DNA of 64,000 bases from Chitinophaga niabensis. Its GTDB lineage: Bacteria > Bacteroidota > Bacteroidia > Chitinophagales > Chitinophagaceae. Positions 8,318 to 17,458 of this stretch are shown one piece after another (position 1 is the stretch's first letter; each line of letters starts with the position of its first letter). The stretch covers positions 5,585,001 to 5,649,000 of the forward strand of contig NZ_CP154260.1 in NCBI RefSeq assembly GCF_039545795.1, written 5' to 3'. The position numbers were made by a program, and so were the translations under genes. Below the pieces are notes generated by a model. The model was not told the origin of the DNA and did no database searches. It saw nothing but the letters and a program-made list of their open reading frames with translations.

Positions 8318-10265
8318 TTAACTCGATATTAATGGTGGTGCCTTCTCCTATTACGGAGTCTATTTCAATTTTGCCTTTCAGGAATTCAATGCGGTTCCTG
8401 ATATTTTCCCAGCCCAGTCCTTTTCGCCTGTCTGCTTTTGGATCGAAACCTTTTCCGTTATCTTCAATAGAGAGGTAAAACATATTTTCATTCTGGCTGC
8501 ATTGCAGCATGATCCTGTTAGCGCCGGAGTGTTTGATGGCATTGGCTAACAGTTCCTGTGCGATGCGATAGATGATGATCTGTGTTTTTTCCGGCAGGTC
8601 TGGCTGCACCCCTAATGATTCAAAATGTATTTCTAACCCGGGTGCAAAGTTCAGTTCACACATGTCTTTCAGCGCAGTTTCCAATCCGAAGTTCAGCAGG
8701 GATTCCGGCATCATGTTACGGGCGATCCTTCTCAGTTCACTTACGGAGTTATCTAACTGGTGAATGACCTGGAATAACTTTTCGTCCTGCGTGATATTGG
8801 CTGTACCAGAGAGGTTCATTTTCACACCGGCCAGCATGCCGCCTAATCCATCATGCAGGTCACGTGCCAATCTGCGGCGTTCGCTTTCTTCCCCGTCCAG
8901 CATGGCTTTGGCTATTTCCAGTTCCTTTTGTTGCTCGATCTCCTGTAGTTTCCTGGCGGCCAGTTTTTTCTGGCTCCGGTAATATAACAGGGCGAATATG
9001 ATCACTACCAGCAGAAAGATACTTATAGAAGCCAGCAAAGTAGTGAGGAGCCAGGCGTTTTTGGAAGAGAGCGCAGTTTGCTCATTCTTTGCTTTCAGTG
9101 ATATGATCTCTTTCTGGCTTTCTGCGTTTTTGTATTTTACTTCCAATGCATTGATATCCCTCGCCATCCTTACTTTGTGCAGGCTATCATTTAGCTCGCT
9201 GTATTGTTTTAATAAACTATGCGCCTGGGAGTAGTTGCCCAATCCTTCGTAGGAAGCAGCCAGCCCTTCGTAGACCTTCAAGCGGTTGAGGTCTGTTGAC
9301 ATCAGGTCTTCATCTTTCGATAAGCGCAGCAACAGATCCCTTGCTTTTGCGAAACTTTTTTGTGCTACGAGTGTTTCTGTTTTAAGGATCTCCAGTTCAT
9401 CTATCCTGTATTTTCCATTCACGCCACCTGCTGAGGCAATCCCTTTATCATAGCTCACCAGTGCGGAATCATACTGTTTCATCTTGTGACGGTAAAGGCC
9501 CTCTACCAGGTAATAACCTGCATTCAGCTCAAGTTCCGGGTAAGGCTCGAGCAGCACCTTCATTTCACCCAGTACTTTTTTGGCTTCGGCGTATTTGCCT
9601 AAGTTGATATAGTTCTCTCCTGCTCTGTAATATACCATCAACAAGCGGGTAGGCTCTTTGGCAGATGGTTTCAATATAGCGAGGGCTTCGTTGAAATATT
9701 CTTCTGCTTTCTCATACTGCTCCGTATTGGTGAATGCCACGGCCACGTTTCCGTATTCAGAGCCCAGCAGCGAACTGTCTTCCGACAGTTTGGCCAGCGG
9801 TATAGCTTTGTTCAGAACAATTTCCACATACCCTGCATCATCATCCTGGATCTGTTGCATTACGGCGTAGTTCTGCCATGCATTTGAACGGACGCGGTAG
9901 GCGTCTTTTGATGTTTGCCCGATGAGGATCGAATCTGCTTTCATGTAAGCAGCCTGGCTCCTGGGAATGTCTTTATTAATATAATAGTATCCTTCATGTG
10001 CGTAGGATTGTGCAAACATGAGCGGGTACTTCCGGCCAAACTTCCGGCCTTCCATAAGGTGGTGTAATACTTTGACGGTATCGCCTTTGGCGAGATAGCT
10101 GTAAACCAGTATAAAGTGGAGCTTGGATTTGAGGCTGTCGTTCTTCTCCTTTTGCAGTACCTGTTCAATACTATCTACATATCCTTTCTTTAATAAAGGC
10201 AGCTGGGCGGAGCATAACGTCGCCAGGCAAACGAAGAAACAAATAATCAGTAGGAAACGGGTCAT
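8304..10265 (-). CDS. TPR-containing membrane histidine kinase (HisKA_3/NarX type)
   Basis: This 653-residue kinase has a signal peptide (residues 1-20). A periplasmic array of tetratricopeptide repeats spans about 25-360 (for example YGNVAVAFTNTEQYEKAEEYFNEAL), followed by a coiled-coil stretch near 365-400. A transmembrane helix lies at about 404-428. The HisKA_3 dimerisation domain has phospho-acceptor H471 in RRRLARDLHDGLGG. The C-terminal HATPase has an N box (AQELLANAIKHSG), DNGKGFD and GLGWENI. The TPR sensor/HisKA_3 layout is common in Bacteroidota; the signal sensed is unknown. It pairs with the overlapping regulator gene at 7685..8317. Confidence 0.92.
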   Translation of the reverse strand: MTRFLLIICFFVCLATLCSAQLPLLKKGYVDSIEQVLQKEKNDSLKSKLHFILVYSYLAKGDTVKVLHHLMEGRKFGRKYPLMFAQSYAHEGYYYINKDIPRSQAAYMKADSILIGQTSKDAYRVRSNAWQNYAVMQQIQDDDAGYVEIVLNKAIPLAKLSEDSSLLGSEYGNVAVAFTNTEQYEKAEEYFNEALAILKPSAKEPTRLLMVYYRAGENYINLGKYAEAKKVLGEMKVLLEPYPELELNAGYYLVEGLYRHKMKQYDSALVSYDKGIASAGGVNGKYRIDELEILKTETLVAQKSFAKARDLLLRLSKDEDLMSTDLNRLKVYEGLAASYEGLGNYSQAHSLLKQYSELNDSLHKVRMARDINALEVKYKNAESQKEIISLKAKNEQTALSSKNAWLLTTLLASISIFLLVVIIFALLYYRSQKKLAARKLQEIEQQKELEIAKAMLDGEESERRRLARDLHDGLGGMLAGVKMNLSGTANITQDEKLFQVIHQLDNSVSELRRIARNMMPESLLNFGLETALKDMCELNFAPGLEIHFESLGVQPDLPEKTQIIIYRIAQELLANAIKHSGANRIMLQCSQNENMFYLSIEDNGKGFDPKADRRKGLGWENIRNRIEFLKGKIEIDSVIGEGTTINIELNVSE

Positions 10266-10353
10266 GGAAACAAGGTACTTAACAATTGATAATTACGCGA
10301 ATAAAGTAAAAATATACCGAAAAACCAGTAGAAATAAATCCCTGATATCAGGA

Positions 10354-10385
10354 TTGACCGGCAGCCATAAGTGGGAGTACCTTTA
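10354..10385 (+). promoter_or_regulatory. Candidate Bacteroidota-type promoter for the small lipoprotein gene
   Basis: TTG at 10354-10356 and TACCTTTA at 10378-10385 are separated by 21 bases. They resemble the -33 TTTG / -7 TAnnTTTG elements of Bacteroidota, with one mismatch in the -7 box. The start codon at 10434 would leave a leader of roughly 45 bases. This is by eye only. Confidence 0.35.
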
Positions 10386-10433
10386 CATCGCAGAGATTTA
10401 AACTGAATCACCATTTAACGTAAATCATCGATC

Positions 10434-10826
10434 ATGAAATTATCATTGAGACTTTTGTTATTCCCCGCATTGTTATGCATGCTGGCATTTGCAGGATGTT
10501 CAGGTAAAGGAGATAATCCTAAACCAACCAGTCACAAGATCAAATACAGAGCAGAGGTTTCTTCCGGCTCCACTATTCACACTGTAATATATATAGCTGC
10601 GAGTGGAGAAAACACAACCCTTTCTAACCTGAACGTAGGCACCTGGGAAAGCCAGGAGTTTAATCTTCCTGCAAGTACAGGTGCTGTTTCCCTTGCTGTA
10701 GTTGGCACATCTGCCAATACATCTGCTACTATGAAAGTGCAGATCATTGTGGATGGTGTGGTGAAAAAAGAAAGCACCGCTACGGGCGGTACTTCATTTG
10801 GTGCCAGTGCTACTTTCTATTTCTAA
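10434..10826 (+). CDS. Small lipoprotein of unknown function
   Basis: This is a 130-residue product with a lipoprotein signal (residues 1-22, lipobox AFAGC). The mature part (IKYRAEVSSGSTIHTVIYIAAS..., TMKVQIIVDGVVKKESTATGG) looks like a small all-beta, Ig-like or fibronectin-like domain of about 95 residues. No catalytic motif is present. The gene stands alone between the divergent kinase gene and a strong terminator at 10856. Proteins of this general type are common in Bacteroidota and often sit on the cell surface; I infer no specific role. Confidence 0.75.
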   Translation: MKLSLRLLLFPALLCMLAFAGCSGKGDNPKPTSHKIKYRAEVSSGSTIHTVIYIAASGENTTLSNLNVGTWESQEFNLPASTGAVSLAVVGTSANTSATMKVQIIVDGVVKKESTATGGTSFGASATFYF

Positions 10827-10855
10827 GGTTACCCTACAACTTAATAGCCCCTCTT

Positions 10856-10897
10856 CGGCTCCCTTTACTTATAAGTTAAGGGAGCCGATATTATTTT
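10856..10897 (+). terminator. Strong intrinsic terminator after the small lipoprotein gene
   Basis: CGGCTCCCTTTACTTAT pairs with ATAAGTTAAGGGAGCCG in a long hairpin with one internal mismatch. It is followed by ATATTATTTT. It lies 29 bases past the stop at 10826. Confidence 0.85.
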
Positions 10898-11075
10898 AGC
10901 CTGTAGGCCGGGTGAACCCTGGTAAAACACGTGGCGAACCTATGATGAACAAATGACCCCGATGGGTTTTGGTAAAACAGTACAACCCTGAGCCCCTCAA
11001 CAAACAAATCTGAGCTCTACAGCAAAATCCCCTGCCGATAATCGCCCGACCTTTGTGTTATAAAAACATAAAAAC

Positions 11076-11963
11076 ATGGCAAAGATCTGGTTTATCACAG
11101 GTAGTTCAAGAGGGCTGGGACGCAGCCTCACAGAAGCAGTACTGGCAAAAGGCGACATGGTAGCCGCAACTGCCAGAAAACCTGAGCAATTAAACGATTT
11201 AAAAGAAAAATATCCTACACAACTCCTCACGCTCCAACTGGATGTGACCCAGCAAAAACAAGTACACCAGGCAGTGGCAGATACCGTTGCCCATTTCGGG
11301 AAGATAGATGTGCTGGTGAACAATGCAGGTTTTGGCATCACAGGCGCTACAGAAGCTTTTACGGATGAGCAGGTACGCAGTCAGCTCGAAACAAATCTCT
11401 ACGCTCCCATTGAAGTGACCCGCGCGGTTTTACCTTACATGCGCAAACAACGTTCCGGACGCATTTTACAGATCAGCTCCATTGGCGGACGTGTTGGTAA
11501 TCCGGGAATTTCTATTTACCAGGCAGCAAAATTCGGTGTAAGCGGATTTTCCGAAGCACTGGCAAAAGAAGTAGCACCATTAGGTATTTACGTTACTTCT
11601 GTAGAACCCGGTGGATTCAGAACAGACTGGGCCGGCGATTCCATGACCTATGCTGAAAAAGTAGAAGGATATGAAACCACGGTGGACTGGGTAATTGAAT
11701 ACGTCAGGAAAGGAGGTTTTGTGCCAATGGGCGATCCGGTAAAAGCAGCAAAAGCCATGATCAACCTGGCAGATAATCCTGCTCCGCCGGTACACCTGGT
11801 TTTGGGCAGTGAGGCTATCGGCCTGCTTAAAAAAGCGAATGCAGACAGGGACGCAGAAATGGAAAACTGGTTGCCGGTGAGCCTTTCTACAGACCATGAT
11901 GAAGCTGTTAACTTCCTGGAAACAGAGATGGGCAAAACACTCACCAACAACAAAAACAATTAA
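11076..11963 (+). CDS. Short-chain dehydrogenase/reductase (classical SDR)
   Basis: The 295-residue product has the classical SDR features: the nucleotide-binding TGSSRGLG motif at residues 8-15, NNAG at 82-85, the catalytic serine region ISS near 133-135 and YQAAK with Y148 and K152. A slightly long C-terminal tail follows the substrate loop. It is an NAD(P)H-dependent oxidoreductase, but the substrate cannot be read from sequence. An AraC-family gene starts 12 bases downstream on the same strand, so the two are probably co-transcribed and the regulator may control this enzyme. Confidence 0.9.
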   Translation: MAKIWFITGSSRGLGRSLTEAVLAKGDMVAATARKPEQLNDLKEKYPTQLLTLQLDVTQQKQVHQAVADTVAHFGKIDVLVNNAGFGITGATEAFTDEQVRSQLETNLYAPIEVTRAVLPYMRKQRSGRILQISSIGGRVGNPGISIYQAAKFGVSGFSEALAKEVAPLGIYVTSVEPGGFRTDWAGDSMTYAEKVEGYETTVDWVIEYVRKGGFVPMGDPVKAAKAMINLADNPAPPVHLVLGSEAIGLLKKANADRDAEMENWLPVSLSTDHDEAVNFLETEMGKTLTNNKNN

Positions 11964-11975
11964 CTTTGAAGGCAT

Positions 11976-12779
11976 ATGCCTACGCAGGAAAAAGATAACA
12001 GACCACCTATTCTATACTCCTGTTATACAGAGAAGAACAGGGAAGGCGAACAGTTTGTACCCGGACATGTGTTCGGGTACCAATTGTCCGGCACGCTGGA
12101 AATAACGGTGAGCGGCAAAACATACAATATCAACCCGGGAGATTACTTCTTTTTCAGAAAGAACCAATTGGCGCGGTTCCTGAAGAAACCTCCTCCGGGC
12201 GAAGAGTTCAGGTCTATTTCCGTATACATGGACCAGGAAACCCTGCATGCCATCAGCGAAGAACATGGCCTGAAAATGAAAAAAACATACACAGGAGAAA
12301 ATGCCCTCCTGCTGAAACCAAACCCGCTCTTTAAAAACTTCATCGATTCTCTCAAACCTTATATGGAAGGTAGTCCCATCCTTATGGGTTTAAAGGTCAA
12401 AGAGGCGATCATGATCCTCCTGGAAACCAACCCGGTATTGCAGGATGTACTGTTTGATTTCAGTGCTCCCGGCAAAATTGACCTGGAAGCTTATATGAAC
12501 GAACACTATAAGTTCAATGTGGATATCAGTCGTTTTGCCTACCTCACCGGCAGAAGCCTGGCTTCTTTCAAAAGGGATTTTGAGAAGATCTTCCATACTT
12601 CCCCCAACCGCTGGTTACAGCAAAAAAGGCTGGACGATGCCTACCACCTGATCAAGGAAAAAGGCTGGCGCTCCTCTGATGTATACCTGGAAGTAGGGTT
12701 CAAAGACCTCTCCCATTTCTCCTTCGCCTTCAAAAAAGCCTATGGGATTGCTCCCTCCAGGCTGGACAAAAGGGCCTGA
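11976..12779 (+). CDS. AraC-family transcriptional regulator with N-terminal cupin
   Basis: This is a 267-residue protein. Residues about 20-90 form a cupin-like sensing domain (GHVFGYQLSGTLEITVSGKTYNI is part of it). Residues about 165-265 form the double helix-turn-helix AraC domain (ISRFAYLTGRSLASFKRDF, then VGFKDLSHFSFAFKKAYG). The arrangement is that of one-component regulators of small enzyme operons. It follows the SDR gene by 12 bases and probably autoregulates that operon. The ligand is unknown. Confidence 0.9.
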   Translation: MPTQEKDNRPPILYSCYTEKNREGEQFVPGHVFGYQLSGTLEITVSGKTYNINPGDYFFFRKNQLARFLKKPPPGEEFRSISVYMDQETLHAISEEHGLKMKKTYTGENALLLKPNPLFKNFIDSLKPYMEGSPILMGLKVKEAIMILLETNPVLQDVLFDFSAPGKIDLEAYMNEHYKFNVDISRFAYLTGRSLASFKRDFEKIFHTSPNRWLQQKRLDDAYHLIKEKGWRSSDVYLEVGFKDLSHFSFAFKKAYGIAPSRLDKRA

Positions 12780-12874
12780 ATCCGTTAAGCCGGAAGCCTA
12801 TTTCATTAATCCGGGGGCCAAAAACATTAAACCGGGTAGGCTAAATCTCCTGCTATTCAGTACTTTTACTGTAT

Positions 12875-14659
12875 ATGATGAGGCTGCTGCGTACAATAAT
12901 TATCCTGCTCTTTACCTGCTCCCCGGTTTTTGCGGATAGCACTAACGGAGCTGATAGTTGGGCGCAGGTGCAAAAAGCCGGTAAAGGTACTATCACAGCT
13001 TACTGGTATGATATAGACCCATTCATTTACACAGGCAATAAAGGACAGTTACAGGGCGTGGAATTTGAGCTGATGCAGTCCTTTGTGCAGTATGTAAAAC
13101 AGAAATACAATTACGATCTCCGTATCCAATGGGAAAATGCAGGTAGCTTCGAGAGCATTTACCGCAAAGTAAAAGACCATACAGCACCTGGTGTGTTTGG
13201 CTGGTCTTTTTTCTCCATTACCCCGGAACGCAGGCATGAAGTGAATTTCACCCCTCCTTACATGCCAGACCTCAACATCCTTGTTACCAGTAATGAATTA
13301 CCGCTCTACACTACTCCCCAGCCTTTTTTTGATCATCTCCAGATGTTACAGGGTTATACCATGGCACATACCACCATGGAAGATGATCTCAAAAAACTAC
13401 AGGCCCGCAGGAATTTTACCATCTACAGCGAGTATGATGATTATGAAGTATTGCGGAAGATAGCCGGCAGGCAGAATGGTTTCGGATATATTCCACTCAC
13501 TATTTATGTAGTGGCTTTGCAGAAGGGGATCAAAGTAAAACGCCAGCACATCCTGGTAACAGAGCGGCCCGGTTTTGCAGGGATCTTTTCTAAGAACAGC
13601 GACTGGGGACCCGTTGTGAATGAATACTTCCAGAGTTTTGCCTGTAAGCGGAAAACGGATTCGCTGCTGGCCAAATACCTGGGGACTGAAATAGGCCGGA
13701 TCATTATGGATGGACCGGGTACGAATGAAACAGAACAGCAGAGCGCAGATATAGAACTGTTAACAAAGGAAAGGGAGCTCGTATCCCAGCGCTTAATTGA
13801 AACGGCTTTACAGGTGGAACATCAGAAAATGATGCGTAACATTTCCATCGGTGGCGCGTTGGTGATTGTGATCATCGCCATCCTGTTATACAACCGTTAC
13901 AGAACAAAGAAAAGGCTGAGCGATCAGCTGATCCAGCGCAACAGTATCATCACCCGGCAACATGAAGAAATTGCACTGATGAACCGGAAACTGCAAATGA
14001 AAGTATTGCAGGCACAAATGAACCCGCACTTCATTTTCAATTCCCTCAATCACATGCAGTACTACATCAACCAGGGAGACAAATCCATTGCGTTGAAATA
14101 CGTGTCAAGGTTCTCCCGCTTTATGCGGCTGATCATTCAACAGGCCAACGTAAGCACGGTGAGTGTTGCGGAGGAAGTACTGATGCTGGAACAGTACCTG
14201 GGCATGGAACAGATACGGTTTACGGGTAAGTTCAGTTACGATCTCCAGGTAGCTGAAGATGTGCCCGTTAATGAGATCAGGATTCCCCCTTTATTGTTAT
14301 ATCATTACGTAGAGAACTCATTGTATCATGGCATCATGAACAGCGATCGGCATGGAGAGATCCATATTCAATTCTCCTGCACGGCTACCCAACTGATCTG
14401 CAGCATCCGGGATAATGGTATCGGCAGAACAGCTGCCAAACGGATCATGGACCAGAAAGCAGGTGTTAGCCCAACGCCGCATAGCGACCTCACAACAGAA
14501 AGGGTACATATCATGAATGAAGATGTGCCCGGCAGTATCTCCGTATCCAAAGAAGATATACTTACAAACGGCGAAGTGGATGGCACCCAGGTGCTGATCC
14601 GTTTTGCACTGGAGCATGCTATCTCCAAAGCTCCGGAAGAAGCGCTGCACATTGTATAA
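12875..14659 (+). CDS. Hybrid sensor: periplasmic solute-binding domain fused to a LytS-type histidine kinase
   Basis: This is a 594-residue protein. A signal peptide occupies residues 1-20. Residues about 35-275 resemble an SBP_bac_3 (amino-acid-type) solute-binding domain (ITAYWYDIDPFIYT, GVEFELMQSFVQYV, then GWSFFSITPERRHEVNFTPPY). A coiled stretch at about 287-320 precedes a single membrane helix at 323-340. The cytoplasmic part is a LytS/YehU-type kinase with H385 in QAQMNPHFIFNSL, an N-box equivalent YVENSLYHGI and DNGIGR. LytS kinases normally signal to LytTR response regulators; none is encoded in this window, so it is an orphan here. The sensing domain suggests a small-molecule signal. 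Confidence 0.88.
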   Translation: MMRLLRTIIILLFTCSPVFADSTNGADSWAQVQKAGKGTITAYWYDIDPFIYTGNKGQLQGVEFELMQSFVQYVKQKYNYDLRIQWENAGSFESIYRKVKDHTAPGVFGWSFFSITPERRHEVNFTPPYMPDLNILVTSNELPLYTTPQPFFDHLQMLQGYTMAHTTMEDDLKKLQARRNFTIYSEYDDYEVLRKIAGRQNGFGYIPLTIYVVALQKGIKVKRQHILVTERPGFAGIFSKNSDWGPVVNEYFQSFACKRKTDSLLAKYLGTEIGRIIMDGPGTNETEQQSADIELLTKERELVSQRLIETALQVEHQKMMRNISIGGALVIVIIAILLYNRYRTKKRLSDQLIQRNSIITRQHEEIALMNRKLQMKVLQAQMNPHFIFNSLNHMQYYINQGDKSIALKYVSRFSRFMRLIIQQANVSTVSVAEEVLMLEQYLGMEQIRFTGKFSYDLQVAEDVPVNEIRIPPLLLYHYVENSLYHGIMNSDRHGEIHIQFSCTATQLICSIRDNGIGRTAAKRIMDQKAGVSPTPHSDLTTERVHIMNEDVPGSISVSKEDILTNGEVDGTQVLIRFALEHAISKAPEEALHIV

Positions 14660-14692
14660 TGGGAATGTTCCCACAGAATGGGAATGCTCCCA
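14660..14692. repeat. Two adjacent near-identical palindromes downstream of the hybrid kinase
   Basis: TGGGAATGTTCCCA (14660-14673) and ATGGGAATGCTCCCAT (14679-14694 region) are two copies of GGGAATGyTCCC spaced about 19 bases apart. Each can form a small hairpin. There is no T-run, so this is more like a pair of protein-binding sites than a terminator. It lies 75-110 bases upstream of the GH16 gene. Confidence 0.5.
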
Positions 14693-14768
14693 TGGCCATT
14701 TCAGTGGGCATATGTGGTATTTAAAGGAATTAAATGTTCAAATTTAATTAACCACATTATGAACTTCC

Positions 14769-17333
14769 ATGAGAAAAACTGTACACGCAATCGCGCTGTT
14801 GCTGCTTTTTGCATTGCAAAGCCAGGCGCAGGCTCCTTCAGGTTATACACTCACCTGGTCAGATGAATTCAATACCTCCACGCTTGACACTACCATGTGG
14901 AAATACCGCATCGGGTCCAGTGGCACCAGTTATCAGCGATCTGAGAATGTAGTGCCGGATAGTGGAAAGATCAGGATCGATCTGAAAAGAGAACCTTTTA
15001 TGGGGAAGGAACTCACCGGAGGCGGCATCATCACAAAAACACCCCGGCGATATGGGTACTACGAAGTACGTGTAAAATTAGATGCCAGTTATGGATGGCA
15101 TGAGGCCTTCTGGACTTCCTGGCTGAGTGGTTTCGATGACCCCAATGCCGGCAGCAGCCAGACGATGAACAGGATAGAAATAGACTGCTTTGAGCACTAC
15201 CCTGATTATGCCGGTAATTATTACACCTATGGCACTATTCAGTGGTATCCCATACAAGGTAATGCCAACAGGGATTACAGAACGGTTGCGGAAAATCTTA
15301 CCACCTCCTACAATACCTTCGGTTTTGAATATACACCGGACTATCTCAATTACTTTTATAACGGCACACTGGTAAAAACGATAGACACGAGAACTTTACC
15401 CACACATGATCTCTATCTATGGTTATCTGGCATTGCCACCAAAACCAATGCTGCAGATTCCGGTGCGGTGTTCTTTGATTACCTCCGCTGTTATGAAATA
15501 TCTCCTGCCAATTACAACACCCGCAAAACTGCTTTCATTGCTTACCTGGATTCTCTGAAACTCCCGATACAATCTGCGGGCCATGATCTCTGGATTGAAG
15601 CAGAAGATTTTAAAGATCCAAAGAACTGGACAAAAGAGTTCGATGAAAATGCCACCGTACTGAAGGGTTTCACATCCCGCGTGGTGGGAAGGGATAGCAG
15701 TGAGCTTACTGCCACTACCACTATCCGCATAGATTCCGCAGGTACTTATAAGTTATGGGTAAGAGCAAGAGATTTTACCACCGGCCCCGGTACCCGGAAA
15801 TTCAAAGTGTTTGTAAACGGACAATTGGTGGCAGGAGAATTTGGTACACATGGCATCAATGGTTATGCCTGGCAGAACGGTGGCACCTTCTATCTCCCCA
15901 AAGGCAATGTAACGATCAAAATATTTGACAGCTCACAGAACTTTGCCCGCTGCGATAAATTATTGCTGACCACAGATACTGCTTTTGTACCTGTTGGCAG
16001 TGGCGGCAATTCCAATGTGCTGCATGTGGAACCTTTGCTGGATTTCCCTCCTTTCACTGCGGGTAACATAGTGGTAACAAGGATCGGAGATGGTGCAGCG
16101 GCTTTAGTGACAGGGAATGCGCATCCTGTTTTCCTGGATGAATATACACCTGCGGGTGTGTTGGTAAGAAGTATCCCCATGCCGGTTACGGCTATCGGCC
16201 TGAACAAAAAACTTACCTTATCAGTATCCACAACAGATCATACAGAAGGCTATCTCAGCCGTTCCCCGGATGGCCGTTTCCTTGCACTGGCAGGATATGA
16301 TGCAGCTCCGGGATTAGCCAGCGTAAGCACTTCCACACTGAACAGGGTTATTGGCATTGTCAATGCCGCAGGCACAATTAACACTACCACCAGTTTGAAT
16401 ACTTTCAGCGGTGTGGTGGTCCGGTCTGCTGTAACCAGCGATGGTACGGATATCTGGACAACCGGCGGAAATAATGGCATCAGATATACTACGCTTGGTT
16501 CCTCTGCTTCTGTTGCACTGGCGGCTCAAACAGGCCGTTGCCTGCAGATCTTCGATAATCAGTTATATGCTTCTACTACTGCCACCAATTACCGCATCGC
16601 AAAAATAGGAACTGGGCTTCCGAAAACAGCAGGGCAGACACTAACGAACCTGCCGGGCTTTGCGACTGCTTCGGGGAGCCCTTATGGCATTTACTTTGCA
16701 GACCTTAGTACTTCCGTGGCGGGTTTGGATGTAATGTATGTAGCGGAGGAAGGGACGAATGCATTATCTAAATACTCATTGGTATCAGGCAGTTGGGTAT
16801 TGAATGGAAAGATCGGTAGTATTGCGGATACTTACAGAGGGCTTACAGGCGAACAATCCGGTGGGGATGTTGTATTATATGCAACCCGCAAGAATAGTGA
16901 GATAGTTGCTGTTTTAGATACTACGGGGTATAATACCAGTTTTGCAGGTATGCCGGTTACCTTGTTAGCTACTACGGCTACTAATACACTTATCAGGGGG
17001 ATTGCGTTAGCACCGGATACAAGTATTGTTTTAATGGGTAGCGGGTTGGCTGTTATGGCTCCGGTTAGAACAGCTCCTTCTTCCTCTTTACAAGTAATCC
17101 CGCAGGGTGACCGGCAAACTTTACAGGTGATCATTCAGGCAAAAGAAAAGATGCAGGGTTTCCTGCAGATCGTTAATATTGGGAGCGGAAAGATTGTGTA
17201 TGTGCAGGCGATCACTGCGGAGAAGGGGAGATCTAATTATACAGTAAGAATTAAAGACCGCACAGCGGGGTTGTACATTGCCTCGTATCAAACGGGTGCG
17301 GAGAAATTGGATGATAAGTTTTTTAAGCAATAA
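14769..17333 (+). CDS. Secreted GH16 glycanase with carbohydrate-binding, propeller-like and T9SS sorting domains
   Basis: This is an 854-residue protein. A signal peptide (1-21) precedes a GH16 jelly roll at about 24-245 with the active-site motif EIDCFE (nucleophile E137, D139, acid/base E142), as in beta-1,3-/1,4-glucanases, agarases and related enzymes. Residues about 270-400 look like a beta-sandwich binding domain (LWIEAEDF, GTYKLWVRARDF). Residues about 415-765 form a repeat-rich, propeller-like region. The last 75-80 residues (GLYIASYQTG near the end) fit a type IX secretion sorting domain, so surface display or release is likely. The exact glycan is not readable. The 3' end is tandemly duplicated (see 17281). 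Confidence 0.87.
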   Translation: MRKTVHAIALLLLFALQSQAQAPSGYTLTWSDEFNTSTLDTTMWKYRIGSSGTSYQRSENVVPDSGKIRIDLKREPFMGKELTGGGIITKTPRRYGYYEVRVKLDASYGWHEAFWTSWLSGFDDPNAGSSQTMNRIEIDCFEHYPDYAGNYYTYGTIQWYPIQGNANRDYRTVAENLTTSYNTFGFEYTPDYLNYFYNGTLVKTIDTRTLPTHDLYLWLSGIATKTNAADSGAVFFDYLRCYEISPANYNTRKTAFIAYLDSLKLPIQSAGHDLWIEAEDFKDPKNWTKEFDENATVLKGFTSRVVGRDSSELTATTTIRIDSAGTYKLWVRARDFTTGPGTRKFKVFVNGQLVAGEFGTHGINGYAWQNGGTFYLPKGNVTIKIFDSSQNFARCDKLLLTTDTAFVPVGSGGNSNVLHVEPLLDFPPFTAGNIVVTRIGDGAAALVTGNAHPVFLDEYTPAGVLVRSIPMPVTAIGLNKKLTLSVSTTDHTEGYLSRSPDGRFLALAGYDAAPGLASVSTSTLNRVIGIVNAAGTINTTTSLNTFSGVVVRSAVTSDGTDIWTTGGNNGIRYTTLGSSASVALAAQTGRCLQIFDNQLYASTTATNYRIAKIGTGLPKTAGQTLTNLPGFATASGSPYGIYFADLSTSVAGLDVMYVAEEGTNALSKYSLVSGSWVLNGKIGSIADTYRGLTGEQSGGDVVLYATRKNSEIVAVLDTTGYNTSFAGMPVTLLATTATNTLIRGIALAPDTSIVLMGSGLAVMAPVRTAPSSSLQVIPQGDRQTLQVIIQAKEKMQGFLQIVNIGSGKIVYVQAITAEKGRSNYTVRIKDRTAGLYIASYQTGAEKLDDKFFKQ

Positions 17334-17414
17334 CGTTTCTAAGAAATTACCTCGTATCAAACGGGGGCGGAGAAATTGGATGATAAGTTTCTTAAGCAAT
17401 AACGTTTCTAAGAA
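17281..17414 (+). repeat. 69-bp tandem duplication of the 3' end of the GH16 gene
   Basis: Copy 1 (17281-17349) encodes the last 17 codons and the stop of the GH16 gene plus 16 bases. Copy 2 (17350-17414) repeats it with only two substitutions over 65 bases. Copy 2 is untranslated because the stop in copy 1 is intact. The period is 69 bases, so the duplication keeps the reading frame. Confidence 0.95.
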
Positions 17415-17458
17415 GATAACTGAATTAACGGTAAGATTTAAGTCTTTAAGCAATGATA

